Assembly: GCF_012328925.1 (NCBI RefSeq)
Contig: NZ_JAAXLS010000038.1
Coordinates: forward strand, 1 to 63,178
Length of the DNA stretch: 63,178 nt
Direction of reading: 5' to 3'
From: Amycolatopsis acididurans
GTDB lineage: Bacteria > Actinomycetota > Actinomycetes > Mycobacteriales > Pseudonocardiaceae
Shown here: in pieces, positions 52,114 through 58,718 of the stretch
How positions within the stretch are numbered: position 1 is the stretch's first letter
How the letters are laid out: each line of letters begins with the position of its first letter
Notes under the pieces: model-generated
Told to the model about the DNA's origin: nothing
The model's database searches: none
What the model saw: only the letters and a program-made list of their open reading frames with translations
Program-made: the position numbers and the translations under genes

Positions 52114-52494
52114 CTACGCGGCGGAGGACAGACCGCGCTCCCCGGCAGGCTTGAGTCCAGCCGCCTTGAACGACAGCCCCGAACGGACGCCGTCCGAGCC
52201 CTCCTTCATTGCCCAGGGCGACACCGTCGCGTCGATCAACTCGACGTAGGTGCCCTCTTCGAACCCCTCGCCCGGATCGGCCGCCAGCGTCACGCGGATC
52301 TCCTCCCCCTTACCCACTGGACGACCATCCGAGCTCGGGCGACGCTTCGCGAACAGCGACACCACAAACTGGACCTCGTCCCGCCAGTTCAGCGCGGGCA
52401 CCATCTCCCCGTGCTCGTTCTCCCGCATCTTCATCACCGGAGCCTCAGACACCATCAACTTGTAGCCACTCAGATTCGCCGGAATGTTCTTCAT
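52114..52494 (-). CDS. Hypothetical conserved AICE protein (beta-rich)
   Basis: A 126-aa protein: MKNIPANLSGYKLMVSEAPV, VPALNWRDEVQFVVSLFAKR, EIRVTLAADPGEGFEEGTYV. The alternating hydrophobic pattern suggests an OB-like or jelly-roll small domain. The ATG has GGAGGA 6 nt upstream. It is divergent from the XRE regulator over a region full of palindromic half-sites, so it is probably repressed by that regulator. Function unknown. Confidence 0.65.
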   Translation of the reverse strand: MKNIPANLSGYKLMVSEAPVMKMRENEHGEMVPALNWRDEVQFVVSLFAKRRPSSDGRPVGKGEEIRVTLAADPGEGFEEGTYVELIDATVSPWAMKEGSDGVRSGLSFKAAGLKPAGERGLSSAA

Positions 52495-52570
52495 CGCCGT
52501 CCTCCGTCGGGGTTCTCGTCCTTTGCCTGTCCGCGTCGTTGCTGGTCAGCCTGAACTTGTTGTACTCATA

Positions 52571-52633
52571 AGTCCTCATAGAGGACTGATACGTCCTCTA
52601 GTTTGCGGTCTAGTGAGTCAGTTGTCAAGGACT
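52571..52633. promoter_or_regulatory. Operator cluster of the XRE regulator
   Basis: Perfect inverted repeat AGTCCTC-ATA-GAGGACT (52571-52587), plus single half-sites GTCCTC (52593-52598) and AGGACT (52628-52633). It lies between divergent promoters of the XRE gene and the minus-strand AICE genes. Confidence 0.6.
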
Positions 52634-52651
52634 AATAGGGCCTGCGACAAT
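52622..52651 (+). promoter_or_regulatory. Promoter of the XRE-cutA unit
   Basis: TTGTCA (52622-52627), 18-bp spacer, GACAAT (52646-52651). The ATG at 52658 falls at the expected transcription start, so the mRNA is leaderless; no ribosome site exists. One operator half-site overlaps the spacer. The opposite strand reads TTGACA at the same place, a possible minus-strand -35. Confidence 0.5.
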
Positions 52652-52657
52652 GACGGC

Positions 52658-53257
52658 ATGGAGATGGCTGATGTGATGCGCCAGCGACGAGCCGACCTCG
52701 GCATGTCGCAGGCTGACCTGGCGAATGCCGCTGGTATCGGTGTGCGCCAGATCCGCCGCTACGAGGCGGGAGAGCAACAACCGGTCCTCTCCGTCGCCGT
52801 CGCCATCGCGCAGGCGCTCAAGATCTCGGTCGGAGAACTGGCCGGAACCAGCACAGGGCGCCTAGACCTCGCCGGCCAGTGGTACGCGGGCTGGCAGACC
52901 TGGCGAGACGGCGAAGAAGCGATAGCTGTGCAGGAGGTTCGCCTGGCCCAACGCGGCGACAGCATCGAGGTACAGACCGTCACGCACGGGCTCGCCGAGA
53001 CCGGCTACCACTGGACTGGCGAGTTCCGCCTATGGGACAACGAGGTCCTTTTAGGCTGGTATGCCGCCAACGACGGTTCCGTGCGCTCGAAGGGCACCAT
53101 GTACTTCGTCCTGCACCCGCATGGAACGACGATGCGCGGCCGCTGGGTTGGGCTCGGCTACGACGGCAAGATCATGACAGGCTGGGGCAGTATGGCCCGC
53201 GAGAAGGACGACGCCAACACCGTCATCGACGACTTGAAAGCATCGGCCCATGAATAG
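52658..53257 (+). CDS. XRE-family transcriptional regulator of the AICE
   Basis: A 199-aa protein. The N-terminal Cro/C1-type HTH (about residues 3-58) reads RQRRADLGMSQADLANAAGI, then GVRQIRRYEAGEQQPVLSVA. The C-terminal 130 residues form an uncharacterised domain seen in regulators on actinobacterial mobile elements. It is rich in aromatic residues (GYHWTGEFRLWDNEVLLGWY). It is transcribed divergently from the minus-strand genes with palindromes in between and overlaps the CutA homolog by 8 nt. Likely the maintenance/transfer switch. Confidence 0.83.
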   Translation: MEMADVMRQRRADLGMSQADLANAAGIGVRQIRRYEAGEQQPVLSVAVAIAQALKISVGELAGTSTGRLDLAGQWYAGWQTWRDGEEAIAVQEVRLAQRGDSIEVQTVTHGLAETGYHWTGEFRLWDNEVLLGWYAANDGSVRSKGTMYFVLHPHGTTMRGRWVGLGYDGKIMTGWGSMAREKDDANTVIDDLKASAHE

Positions 53258-53579
53258 TGATGACCAAGCCGTTGAGGTAGTCATGACGGCGCCGGACAAA
53301 CAGTGGATGCGCGAGTTCACCCAGCAGCTCATGCAGCAGCATCTTTGCGCCGCGGCCCACACCTACCCGTTCGAGACCGCCTACCACTGGCAGGGCGAGG
53401 TTCACGAAAAGACAGAGATTCGCGCAGTGCTCTACACGCGCGCCAGTCTCGTTGGACGCATCAGCCAACTCACTCGCCAGCAGCACCCCTACGAAGTGCC
53501 ACACGTGACAGCCACTCCGTTGGTAGCCGGAAACCCCGACTACTTGCAGTGGATCTTCGACGAGACCATCACCGCGTAG
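53250..53579 (+). CDS. CutA-family protein on the AICE
   Basis: A 109-aa homolog of the trimeric CutA1 fold: CAAAHTYPFETAYHWQGEVH, RAVLYTRASLVGRISQL, HPYEVPHVTATPLVAGNPDY, matching the conserved HPYEVP...AGNPDYL signature. Chromosomal CutA proteins are linked to metal tolerance and signalling. Its coupling to an XRE regulator on a mobile element points to a regulatory or maintenance use. The start overlaps the XRE stop by 8 nt. Confidence 0.78.
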   Translation: MNSDDQAVEVVMTAPDKQWMREFTQQLMQQHLCAAAHTYPFETAYHWQGEVHEKTEIRAVLYTRASLVGRISQLTRQQHPYEVPHVTATPLVAGNPDYLQWIFDETITA

Positions 53580-53649
53580 CTCGCGAACACCAGCAGCAGC
53601 ACGAGGCAACTCCGGACACGACGAGCGAACTTCTCCGCTCGTGACTCGC

Positions 53650-53877
53650 TCAGCTCGACTTGCCAGGCCGGTTGTCGCGAAGTTGCTGCTTGAGTGACGC
53701 AAGGTTCCAGCGAGCGTGGTTGCCGGGCGTCACGTACTCCGGCTCGACCTTGCCGTCCTGCCACCACCGCAGCAGCGTGGTTCGGGCTACGCCGAGTTCG
53801 CGGGCGGCCTCCCCCGTGCTGAGCAGCTTGTCTCGTGCCACGAACGCAGCGTTCCTGCTGAATCGCCGCGATTCCAC
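53650..53877 (-). CDS. MerR/excisionase-like HTH protein
   Basis: A 75-aa DNA-binding protein: KLLSTGEAARELGVARTTLL, then RWWQDGKVEPEYVTPGNHAR. HTH_17 fold like excisionase but distinct from the xis at 46550. GTG 53877 is weak; a shorter GTG near residue 13 is possible. It is divergent from the 99-aa protein, with repeated TGCAGCGTTT elements in the 53-bp gap that are its likely binding sites. Confidence 0.65.
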   Translation of the reverse strand: MESRRFSRNAAFVARDKLLSTGEAARELGVARTTLLRWWQDGKVEPEYVTPGNHARWNLASLKQQLRDNRPGKSS

Positions 53878-53882
53878 TGACT

Positions 53883-53931
53883 TGCATCGTTTAGATCGAT
53901 ATGCAGCGTTTGCAGCGTTAGACTCGCTGCA
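53883..53931. promoter_or_regulatory. Repeated TGCAGCGTTT sites in a divergent promoter
   Basis: TGCATCGTTT (53883-53892), TGCAGCGTTT (53902-53911), TGCAGCGTTA (53911-53920) and an inverted CGCTGCA (53925-53931). TAGACT (53919-53924) is the likely -10 of the leaderless gene at 53931. Confidence 0.55.
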
Positions 53932-54230
53932 TGGGGATCAGCGGAATGAAGGACAGCGACCAGTACTACGCCATACTCCGGGAGCGCGCCGACATCCTGC
54001 ACCAGCGGATAGATCACGCGCTCAGCGCGCTCATGGACGTTGACTACGCAGTCAAAGCGGTAGCCCGAGCCGACCTTGACGTGGGCGGTGAGCCGGGTCG
54101 TGTGGAACACGACGACCTGATTCGCTGCGTTGAGACGGCCGCGTTCTCGATGCGCACGGCGGAACGGATCGCGCGCGAGCACCTCGACGACGTTCGTCGG
54201 GCGGCCGCAGGCGAAATCACCCGCGCATGA
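53931..54230 (+). CDS. Hypothetical AICE protein (helical)
   Basis: A 99-aa protein, almost all alpha helix: MGISGMKDSDQYYAILRERA, IDHALSALMDVDYAVKAVAR, AAFSMRTAERIAREHLDDVR. Not recognised. The ATG lies 6 nt after TAGACT (leaderless). It overlaps the GntR-type gene by 4 nt, so the two form one unit. It may be a partner of the HTH protein, forming a coiled-coil dimer. Function unknown. Confidence 0.65.
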   Translation: MGISGMKDSDQYYAILRERADILHQRIDHALSALMDVDYAVKAVARADLDVGGEPGRVEHDDLIRCVETAAFSMRTAERIAREHLDDVRRAAAGEITRA

Positions 54231-54499
54231 CCACGCCTCCGTTCGAGCCGGACCCAGCGGGCTACCTGTACGAGCAGATGGCCAGCCATCTCGCCCAGCG
54301 CATCGCCAGCGGTGAACTGAAGCCGAACACGCCTCTCCGGGGCGAGCGCGATCTGGCCGAGGAGTACGGCGTATCCCTCGGCACCGCCCGGCACGCAACC
54401 AGACTGCTCCGCTATCGCGGGCTCGTGGTCACCGTCCGCTCCAAGGGGACCTACGTCGCGGCGGCCAGGCGATCCGGCGAGCCGCTACGGCACCAGTAG
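54227..54499 (+). CDS. Short GntR-family winged-helix regulator
   Basis: A 90-aa DNA-binding protein with LYEQMASHLAQRIASGELKP, GERDLAEEYGVSLGTARHAT and a GLVVTVRSKGTYVA wing. It lacks the ligand (UTRA/FCD) domain, like the N-terminal half of KorSA. It could repress the rep or transfer genes. Palindromic GTGCAC sites at 57917-57964 are possible targets. Its 3' end overlaps the VapC gene by 15 nt. Confidence 0.8.
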   Translation: MTTPPFEPDPAGYLYEQMASHLAQRIASGELKPNTPLRGERDLAEEYGVSLGTARHATRLLRYRGLVVTVRSKGTYVAAARRSGEPLRHQ

Positions 54500-54889
54500 C
54501 TCCAGGCCCTCGTACTCGACGAAGTCGACGTAGTCCTTCACGTTCAGCGTGGCCAGCGGGACTTCGAAGGCGAGACAACACGCCGCGATCCAGGTGTCAT
54601 TCTGCGGACGCGGACGGCCCCGGCGTTGCGCGTAGGCGGACATCTCACCCCAGACCTGCGCGACTTTCGGCGTGCCCGGCAGTACCGGAAGCGGCTGCAA
54701 CCACTGATCCAGTCGTTCACGCCGAGGCAGGCCCCACGAGCGCAGGTGGACCCACTTGTTCAGCTCCGCCAACGTGACAAACGTGATCGCGGGCCGGAAT
54801 CCAACGAGCCGGGCCGCCAGCCACGACGGCAACTCTCGTTTGAACGCGAGAGAAGCGACATCGGTATCGAAGACGACGACCTCAGGCAC
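54485..54889 (-). CDS. PIN-domain toxin (VapC-like)
   Basis: A 134-aa ribonuclease-fold toxin. The acidic residues are in VFDTDVASLA (Asp), TLAELNKWVH (Glu), NDTWIAACCL (Asp) and VKDYVDFVEY (Asp), a complete PIN site. GTG 54889 overlaps the antitoxin stop by one base (TAGTG). The toxin follows the antitoxin, the usual vapBC order, which would stabilise the AICE. Target RNA unknown. Confidence 0.8.
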   Translation of the reverse strand: MPEVVVFDTDVASLAFKRELPSWLAARLVGFRPAITFVTLAELNKWVHLRSWGLPRRERLDQWLQPLPVLPGTPKVAQVWGEMSAYAQRRGRPRPQNDTWIAACCLAFEVPLATLNVKDYVDFVEYEGLELLVP

Positions 54890-55089
54890 TACGCCAGGTT
54901 GGCCTTCCGCTCGGCCGACACCCACGCCAGAAACTCGTCCAGCTCCTGCTCGGTCTCGAACACGCCCTCACACGCGAGATCATCGACAGACCGGATCGGC
55001 TGCACGTCCTTCTCCGCCACCAGCGCCGCCAGGAGAGCCGGGCCATCAAGACCCTCATGCGACGGCTGCTCCGCGCTGCTACTGGTCAC
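54889..55089 (-). CDS. Antitoxin-like small protein (VapB partner)
   Basis: A 66-aa acidic protein with SVDDLACEGVFETEQELDEF and a C-terminal FLAWVSAERKANL that may wrap the toxin. GTG 55089 is chosen because AGGAGG lies 5 nt upstream; the GTG at 55095 is directly against it. It is immediately upstream of, and overlapping, the PIN-domain gene. A DNA-binding domain is not obvious, so assignment as antitoxin rests on gene order. Confidence 0.65.
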   Translation of the reverse strand: MTSSSAEQPSHEGLDGPALLAALVAEKDVQPIRSVDDLACEGVFETEQELDEFLAWVSAERKANLA

Positions 55090-55173
55090 GGCCACCTCCT
55101 GCGGCTGAAGTCAACTACACGGATCATACCCACGGTCCTACCCGACCAGCGGAGGCTTTGCTGTGTTCAGAGT

Positions 55174-55326
55174 TTCTTTTCTTGGTCAAGGCGGCCCCTG
55201 CGGGGCCGCTGATCCGGCCCTCATCGTGTCGAACCGCCAGACGCGGGCATGCGGCCTGGCGGCCGGTCCCGCGTGGCGGTTCGACGAAGGCCGGGCGACC
55301 CCGCAGCCGCCGCGACAAGAAGAAGG
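55174..55326. repeat. Long imperfect hairpin A (about 150 bp)
   Basis: Nested complementary arms: CTTG.TC with GACAAG, GGCGGC with GCCGCC, TGCGGGGCCGC with GCGACCCCGCA, GGCC with GGCC, and CGAACCGCCA (55230-55239) with TGGCGGTTCG (55274-55283). CGCGGG/CCCGCG forms the inner stem. No credible ORF crosses it. A structured RNA or DNA signal such as an origin or transfer site is possible. Confidence 0.65.
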
Positions 55327-55404
55327 AACAAGAGATGCCCTCGCCGGGCAGGCAGGCTCCGGGATGCCCCGGGCAACGTAGCCGCGGTTGCGTTGGCAGG
55401 GTGG

Positions 55405-55559
55405 GCGCTTGGTGGTCATCCCGTCGCCTGATCTGATGGCTATCACACCGCGCCGGGACCGCAAGCTTGACGAATTCGGCCGGCGGTTTGGTGCGGAGGT
55501 TGCGACCCCGACACGGCGTGATCGAGACGCCATCAGGCGACGGGATGACCACCAAGCGC
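55405..55559. repeat. Inverted repeat B: 28-bp perfect arms, 99 bp apart
   Basis: 55405-55432 and 55532-55559 are perfect reverse complements (28 bp); imperfect pairing continues inward. No transposase-like ORF lies inside, and no target duplication is seen. Candidate miniature inverted-repeat element or second structured signal. Confidence 0.7.
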
Positions 55560-55780
55560 AATTTTACTGGGCTAGCCGTGATGATCGACGAGACGTGAGC
55601 GCTTGAAGGGGTAGGCAAGACGACGCCGGGCTTGCCGACCAGCTCGCGAGGCGTGGGACCGCCAGCGCAACGCTGCACTAGCAAACCCGGACCGGGCTGG
55701 GCTTGTCCAAGCACTCAGGCGGACGTGCCGCCGGGCACGGGGACGCCACGATAGCCGCAGGCTCGACGCCGACACGATGT

Positions 55781-56191
55781 CTAGCTTGCTGCGGTGAGTA
55801 GTCGTCGTCCGGTGATTTGTTCGATGTCGATGGCCAGGGTTTGGTCGCGCGGGCCTGGGGCCCAGGATCGGTGTAGGGGATCGGAGTTGGTGACCAGTTC
55901 GTCGATGTCGACGAGGAGGCGGGCCTTGCCGACGACGACGACGCTCCACCCGGCCTGGGCTGTTTGGTCGATTTGGTCGACCTCGAAGGCGACGACGGTG
56001 TGGTCGAGGCGCCGTACCCAGGGTGAGCGGCCCAGCCGAAGTATGACCTCGCCCTGTCGCAGGGTGAAGTTCACCGGTCGTACGGCGGGTAGGGCGTGGT
56101 CGGTGAAGACCAGCCGGCCGACGGCCTGCGTGCGCATGAGCGCAAGGCACTGCTTGTAGTCCAGTGATTCCAGCTCGGTCGCGTTGTGCAT
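55781..56191 (-). CDS. Pyridoxamine 5'-phosphate oxidase-fold protein
   Basis: A 136-aa split-beta-barrel FMN/F420-binding protein (PNPOx-like, Pyridox_ox_2): MRTQAVGRLVFTDHALPAVR PVNF (N-terminal strand pair), AFEVDQIDQTAQAGWSVVVV and DIEQITGRRL. Small members bind flavin and reduce unknown substrates, and often belong to stress regulons. ATG 56191 has GGAGGGA upstream. It is divergent from a paralog across a 324-bp gap with hairpins. Confidence 0.82.
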   Translation of the reverse strand: MHNATELESLDYKQCLALMRTQAVGRLVFTDHALPAVRPVNFTLRQGEVILRLGRSPWVRRLDHTVVAFEVDQIDQTAQAGWSVVVVGKARLLVDIDELVTNSDPLHRSWAPGPRDQTLAIDIEQITGRRLLTAAS

Positions 56192-56515
56192 CGCGGTGAG
56201 TCCCTCCCCCCGTTACCGTTTTCGCCACCTACTGTTCATGATCTCGGCGGCTCCGGACAAGGGCAGAAGGTCATCTCTGTCCCGGGGCGAAGGTTGGAGG
56301 TGCTCGACCCCCGCTGTCCGGGGTCGAGCTGATGTTGCCTCGACGGTGCACTTGCTCTTCACAGTTGCGGGCCGGACGGTTACTGTCCGGTGTGGTCGCT
56401 GGCCGATCAGGACCTCGTCTGCTGGCTACCGCGCGAGAGGTCGTGTCTTCGGCCCTACCATCGGTGCTAGGGACAAGGGTTTTCGCTGTGGGGCTGCACC
56501 AACCGAGGATGTTCG
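56192..56515. other. Divergent intergenic region with hairpins
   Basis: No ORF. GCTCGACCCC/GGGGTCGAGC (56302-56311, 56320-56329), a 10-bp perfect stem, and CCGGAC/GTCCGG (56372-56377, 56385-56390) lie between the two divergent PNPOx-fold genes. They are candidate operators or insulator-like terminators. Confidence 0.5.
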
Positions 56516-56941
56516 ATGCCTACGCCAAGCTATGACCTACCTGCGGGGGAATGCGTTCGTCTCGCGCAATCGAAGGAGGTCGGACGCGTGGTCTACACCG
56601 AAGCCGGTCAGCCCACCGTCCGACTGGTCAGCTTCGTCATCGTCGACGACGACGTGGTCATTTGCGAGCAGCCCAGGCGGTGGACCGACGGTGTCCAAGG
56701 CAGCGTGGTGGCGTTCGAAGTCGACCATCTGAACTCGGCGACGAACACCGGGTGGTGCGTGGTCATCGTTGGTCGAGCGCGACGCGCCGACACGGCCGGT
56801 CGCGCAGCTGAACGCGAGGGCGAGCACCGGGCTGATCCGTCGTGTGAACCTCCCTGCGCAATCGCTATGACGCATGTCAGTGGCCAACGGCTGCGGCTGA
56901 CACCGCCGAAGGGGGATACCGGTCGCGATGAGTTCCGATGA
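56516..56941 (+). CDS. Pyridoxamine 5'-phosphate oxidase-fold protein, C-terminus divergent
   Basis: A 141-aa paralog of the divergent gene: MPTPSYDLPAGECVRLAQSK, VGRVVYTEAGQPTVRLVSFV, VVAFEVDHLNSATNTGWCVV. After the flavin half it carries an Arg/Glu-rich insert (RADTAGRAAEREGEHRADPS) and then the usual IAMTHVSGQRL end. The insert replaces the dimer-contact strand, so activity is uncertain. It overlaps the ANTAR gene by 14 nt. Confidence 0.72.
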   Translation: MPTPSYDLPAGECVRLAQSKEVGRVVYTEAGQPTVRLVSFVIVDDDVVICEQPRRWTDGVQGSVVAFEVDHLNSATNTGWCVVIVGRARRADTAGRAAEREGEHRADPSCEPPCAIAMTHVSGQRLRLTPPKGDTGRDEFR

Positions 56942-57671
56942 GCGGCAGGCACAGATCGCTGAGGCGGTGTGCGGACTCGCACGTGCCGAGGCCGCACCGG
57001 TAGCGGTGCGGCACATCTGCGCTGTCTGTGAGACGACGCTCGATGCCTCGGGAGTCGCGGTCTTTCTCACCAGCCGGTATTTGCGCGTGGAGCCAGCGTA
57101 TGCCACCAGCGCAGCCGCCGCGGCCCTGGCTGAGACGCAAGCGGTGTCCGGTGACGGCCCGGCCTGGGACTGCCTGGCCGGGGCCCACGAGGTGGTGACC
57201 GAGGACCTGGACGACCCGAAACAGCAGCGTCGCTGGCCCCTGTTCGCCCGCGCCGCCCTCCGCGCTGGCGTGCGTTTCGCGCTCGCCGTACCTGTCCTGG
57301 CCTATGGTGTCCCCGTGGCGGTGCTGTCCACTCACCGTCACCAGCCGGGCGGGTTGCGCGCGGGCCACCGCCAGGACGCTCGGCAGTTCGCCGCGCTCAT
57401 CCGGGACCTCCTGCTCGCCAACACCGCCGCCTCACCCCAAGCCGACGACGAGGACCACCCCGTGGACAGGTTCTTCGCCGGGCGCCTGCGCGCGCGCTGG
57501 GCCAGGGTGCACCAGGCGGCCGGCATGATGATCGCCAGCCAGCATGCCACCGACGCGACCGAGGCATTACTACGCCTGCGTGCCACAGCCTTCGCCCTAG
57601 ACCGCACCCTGCCCGAAGTCGCTGACGACATGTTGACCAGCACACACCGCTACCGACCCGGTCACCGCTAA
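56928..57671 (+). CDS. GAF-ANTAR regulatory protein
   Basis: A 247-aa protein. The GAF-type sensor domain (about residues 10-155) has VRHICAVCETTLDASGVAVF; its Cys and aromatics may bind a cofactor. The C-terminal ANTAR RNA-binding domain (about 185-240) has RARWARVHQAAGMMIASQHA and ATDATEALLRLRATAFALDR. ANTAR proteins are antiterminators that bind paired hairpins in leader RNA. Its co-transcription with a PNPOx-fold gene suggests a redox or small-molecule switch. Start ATG 56928. Confidence 0.82.
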   Translation: MSSDERQAQIAEAVCGLARAEAAPVAVRHICAVCETTLDASGVAVFLTSRYLRVEPAYATSAAAAALAETQAVSGDGPAWDCLAGAHEVVTEDLDDPKQQRRWPLFARAALRAGVRFALAVPVLAYGVPVAVLSTHRHQPGGLRAGHRQDARQFAALIRDLLLANTAASPQADDEDHPVDRFFAGRLRARWARVHQAAGMMIASQHATDATEALLRLRATAFALDRTLPEVADDMLTSTHRYRPGHR

Positions 57672-57916
57672 CACCCCACCCACAGCACGAACCCAAGCGG
57701 CTACGAGGTTTGCGGTTCGCCCTCTGTCAGGCCTCCTGTGCCGGACCCGGCAGATGGGATAGCGCCGAACTGACCGGCCGGACGAGTTTTTCGCGGCCTC
57801 CGAGCCGCGTGGTCTGGAGCCCGAAGGCCTTGCCGCTCCAATATTTCAGGGACTCCCTTGGTGCGACTACGCCCACCGGTCTCAAACGACCGTTTACGCT
57901 CCAACCGACGAATCAG

Positions 57917-57964
57917 TGCACGTGCATTTGGTTTGCCAAATCCAGCCTTGCAGATGCACGTGCA
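57917..57964. promoter_or_regulatory. Paired TGCACGTGCA palindromes with promoter
   Basis: TGCACGTGCA at 57917-57926 and 57955-57964, with ATTTGG/CCAAAT between. TTGCAG (57948-57953) and TATCGT (57970-57975), spaced 16 bp, form a promoter. The ATG at 57982 is leaderless. The second palindrome sits in the spacer, ideal for repression; upstream of it (57672-57916) I see no gene. Confidence 0.55.
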
Positions 57965-57981
57965 CGCTGTATCGTGGCCAC

Positions 57982-58212
57982 ATGTCTCCCGTTCCCTACT
58001 TCCTGGTGCGCCCCGTCACCGGAACGACGGGTGAAACGCACCGAGTCACCCATATGGTCGCCGCTGACCATGGCCAGTACGGCAATGTGATACGCACCAA
58101 GTGCGGTGAGACTTTTCATCCAGCGGAACTGGAACAACTGTCCAAGCCAACGGGAATGCCCTGCATCGCCTGCATGCTCGCCAGCCAGTCACCGCGACAC
58201 CTCTCCTTGTGA
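57982..58212 (+). CDS. Small Cys-containing hypothetical protein (zinc-finger-like)
   Basis: A 76-aa protein: MSPVPYFLVRPVTGTTGETH, NVIRTKCGETFHPAELEQLS, PTGMPCIACMLASQ. The KCGETFHP/PCIACM Cys-x-x-Cys set can bind zinc. Similar small proteins occur near Lsr2 or mobile genes in Pseudonocardiaceae. It is last in the element before attR. ATG 57982 is favoured over an upstream start inside the operator region. Confidence 0.65.
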   Translation: MSPVPYFLVRPVTGTTGETHRVTHMVAADHGQYGNVIRTKCGETFHPAELEQLSKPTGMPCIACMLASQSPRHLSL

Positions 58213-58241
58213 GCATGCCCGCTACCGCACGTACTGCCGCA

Positions 58242-58376
58242 GGCCAACCCAATCCCAACCTCAACAACAGCAAACAACCCTCGTTGACCTAATTCAACAA
58301 CCGTTTGCAGTTGCAATTTTGCGAGGTACCACCCGCTATTCAACGAGGCCAGCAAACAACAAATAATGGCTTCCGA
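58242..58376. repeat. AT-richer right end with candidate arm-type sites
   Basis: GGCCAACC-C-AATCCCAACC (58242-58261) matches the left copy at 45346-45365. CAGCAAACAAC occurs at 58268-58278 and 58350-58360 as an 11-bp direct repeat. The AT-richer stretch adjoining attR is where Int and Xis arm sites are expected. Confidence 0.5.
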
Positions 58377-58417
58377 TAATCAGCGGGTTCGGGGTTCGAG
58401 TCCCTGATGGCGCACCA
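58377..58417. repeat. attR core (41-bp direct repeat)
   Basis: Perfect copy of 45261-45301, the tRNA-Lys 3' end without its 5' half; the chromosomal original at the right boundary of the element. Confidence 0.93.
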
Positions 58418-58420
58418 TCA

Positions 58421-58447
58421 CCCCAGGCCATAGGGCCTGGGGTTTTT
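58421..58447 (+). terminator. Original terminator of tRNA-Lys
   Basis: CCCCAGGCC-ATAG-GGCCTGGGG (58421-58442) followed by TTTTT; the 9-bp stem is longer than in the element copy. Confidence 0.88.
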
Positions 58448-58693
58448 GCTTTTCTGAACCTGGCGCCCCTTTTGCTCGAGCCGGTCGGCAATCCGGTGCG
58501 GCAATCGAGCGCGCCCTGTCGCCCGTGACGCGAGCGTCGTCCGCCGGGGTGCCTGACGAACAGCACTCCACCACTCCCGCACGCCACGGCGCACCTGGAC
58601 CGCGCCTTGAGCCTCCGCCCACTCGCCCCATCCCGCGTTGACCTTGGGACCGCATCCGGCTTACCGTGGTATCACGTATAGCGGAAGTCATTT

Positions 58694-58718
58694 CATAATC
58701 CGGAACAAGGTGGTCTCG
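58694..58718 (+). promoter_or_regulatory. Promoter and ribosome site of the lyase operon
   Basis: CATAAT (58694-58699) is a strong -10 without a clear -35. AAGGTGG lies before ATG 58719. The rest of 58448-58693 shows no gene. Confidence 0.4.

Noticed and set aside
55124..55714. ORFs across the two long hairpins
   Set aside because: Frames are open by chance in palindromic GC-rich DNA; low-complexity Arg/Pro sequences on both strands and no ribosome sites.
58377..58417. Possible second tRNA-Lys
   Set aside because: Only the 3' half is present; it is the attR copy and cannot fold as a tRNA.
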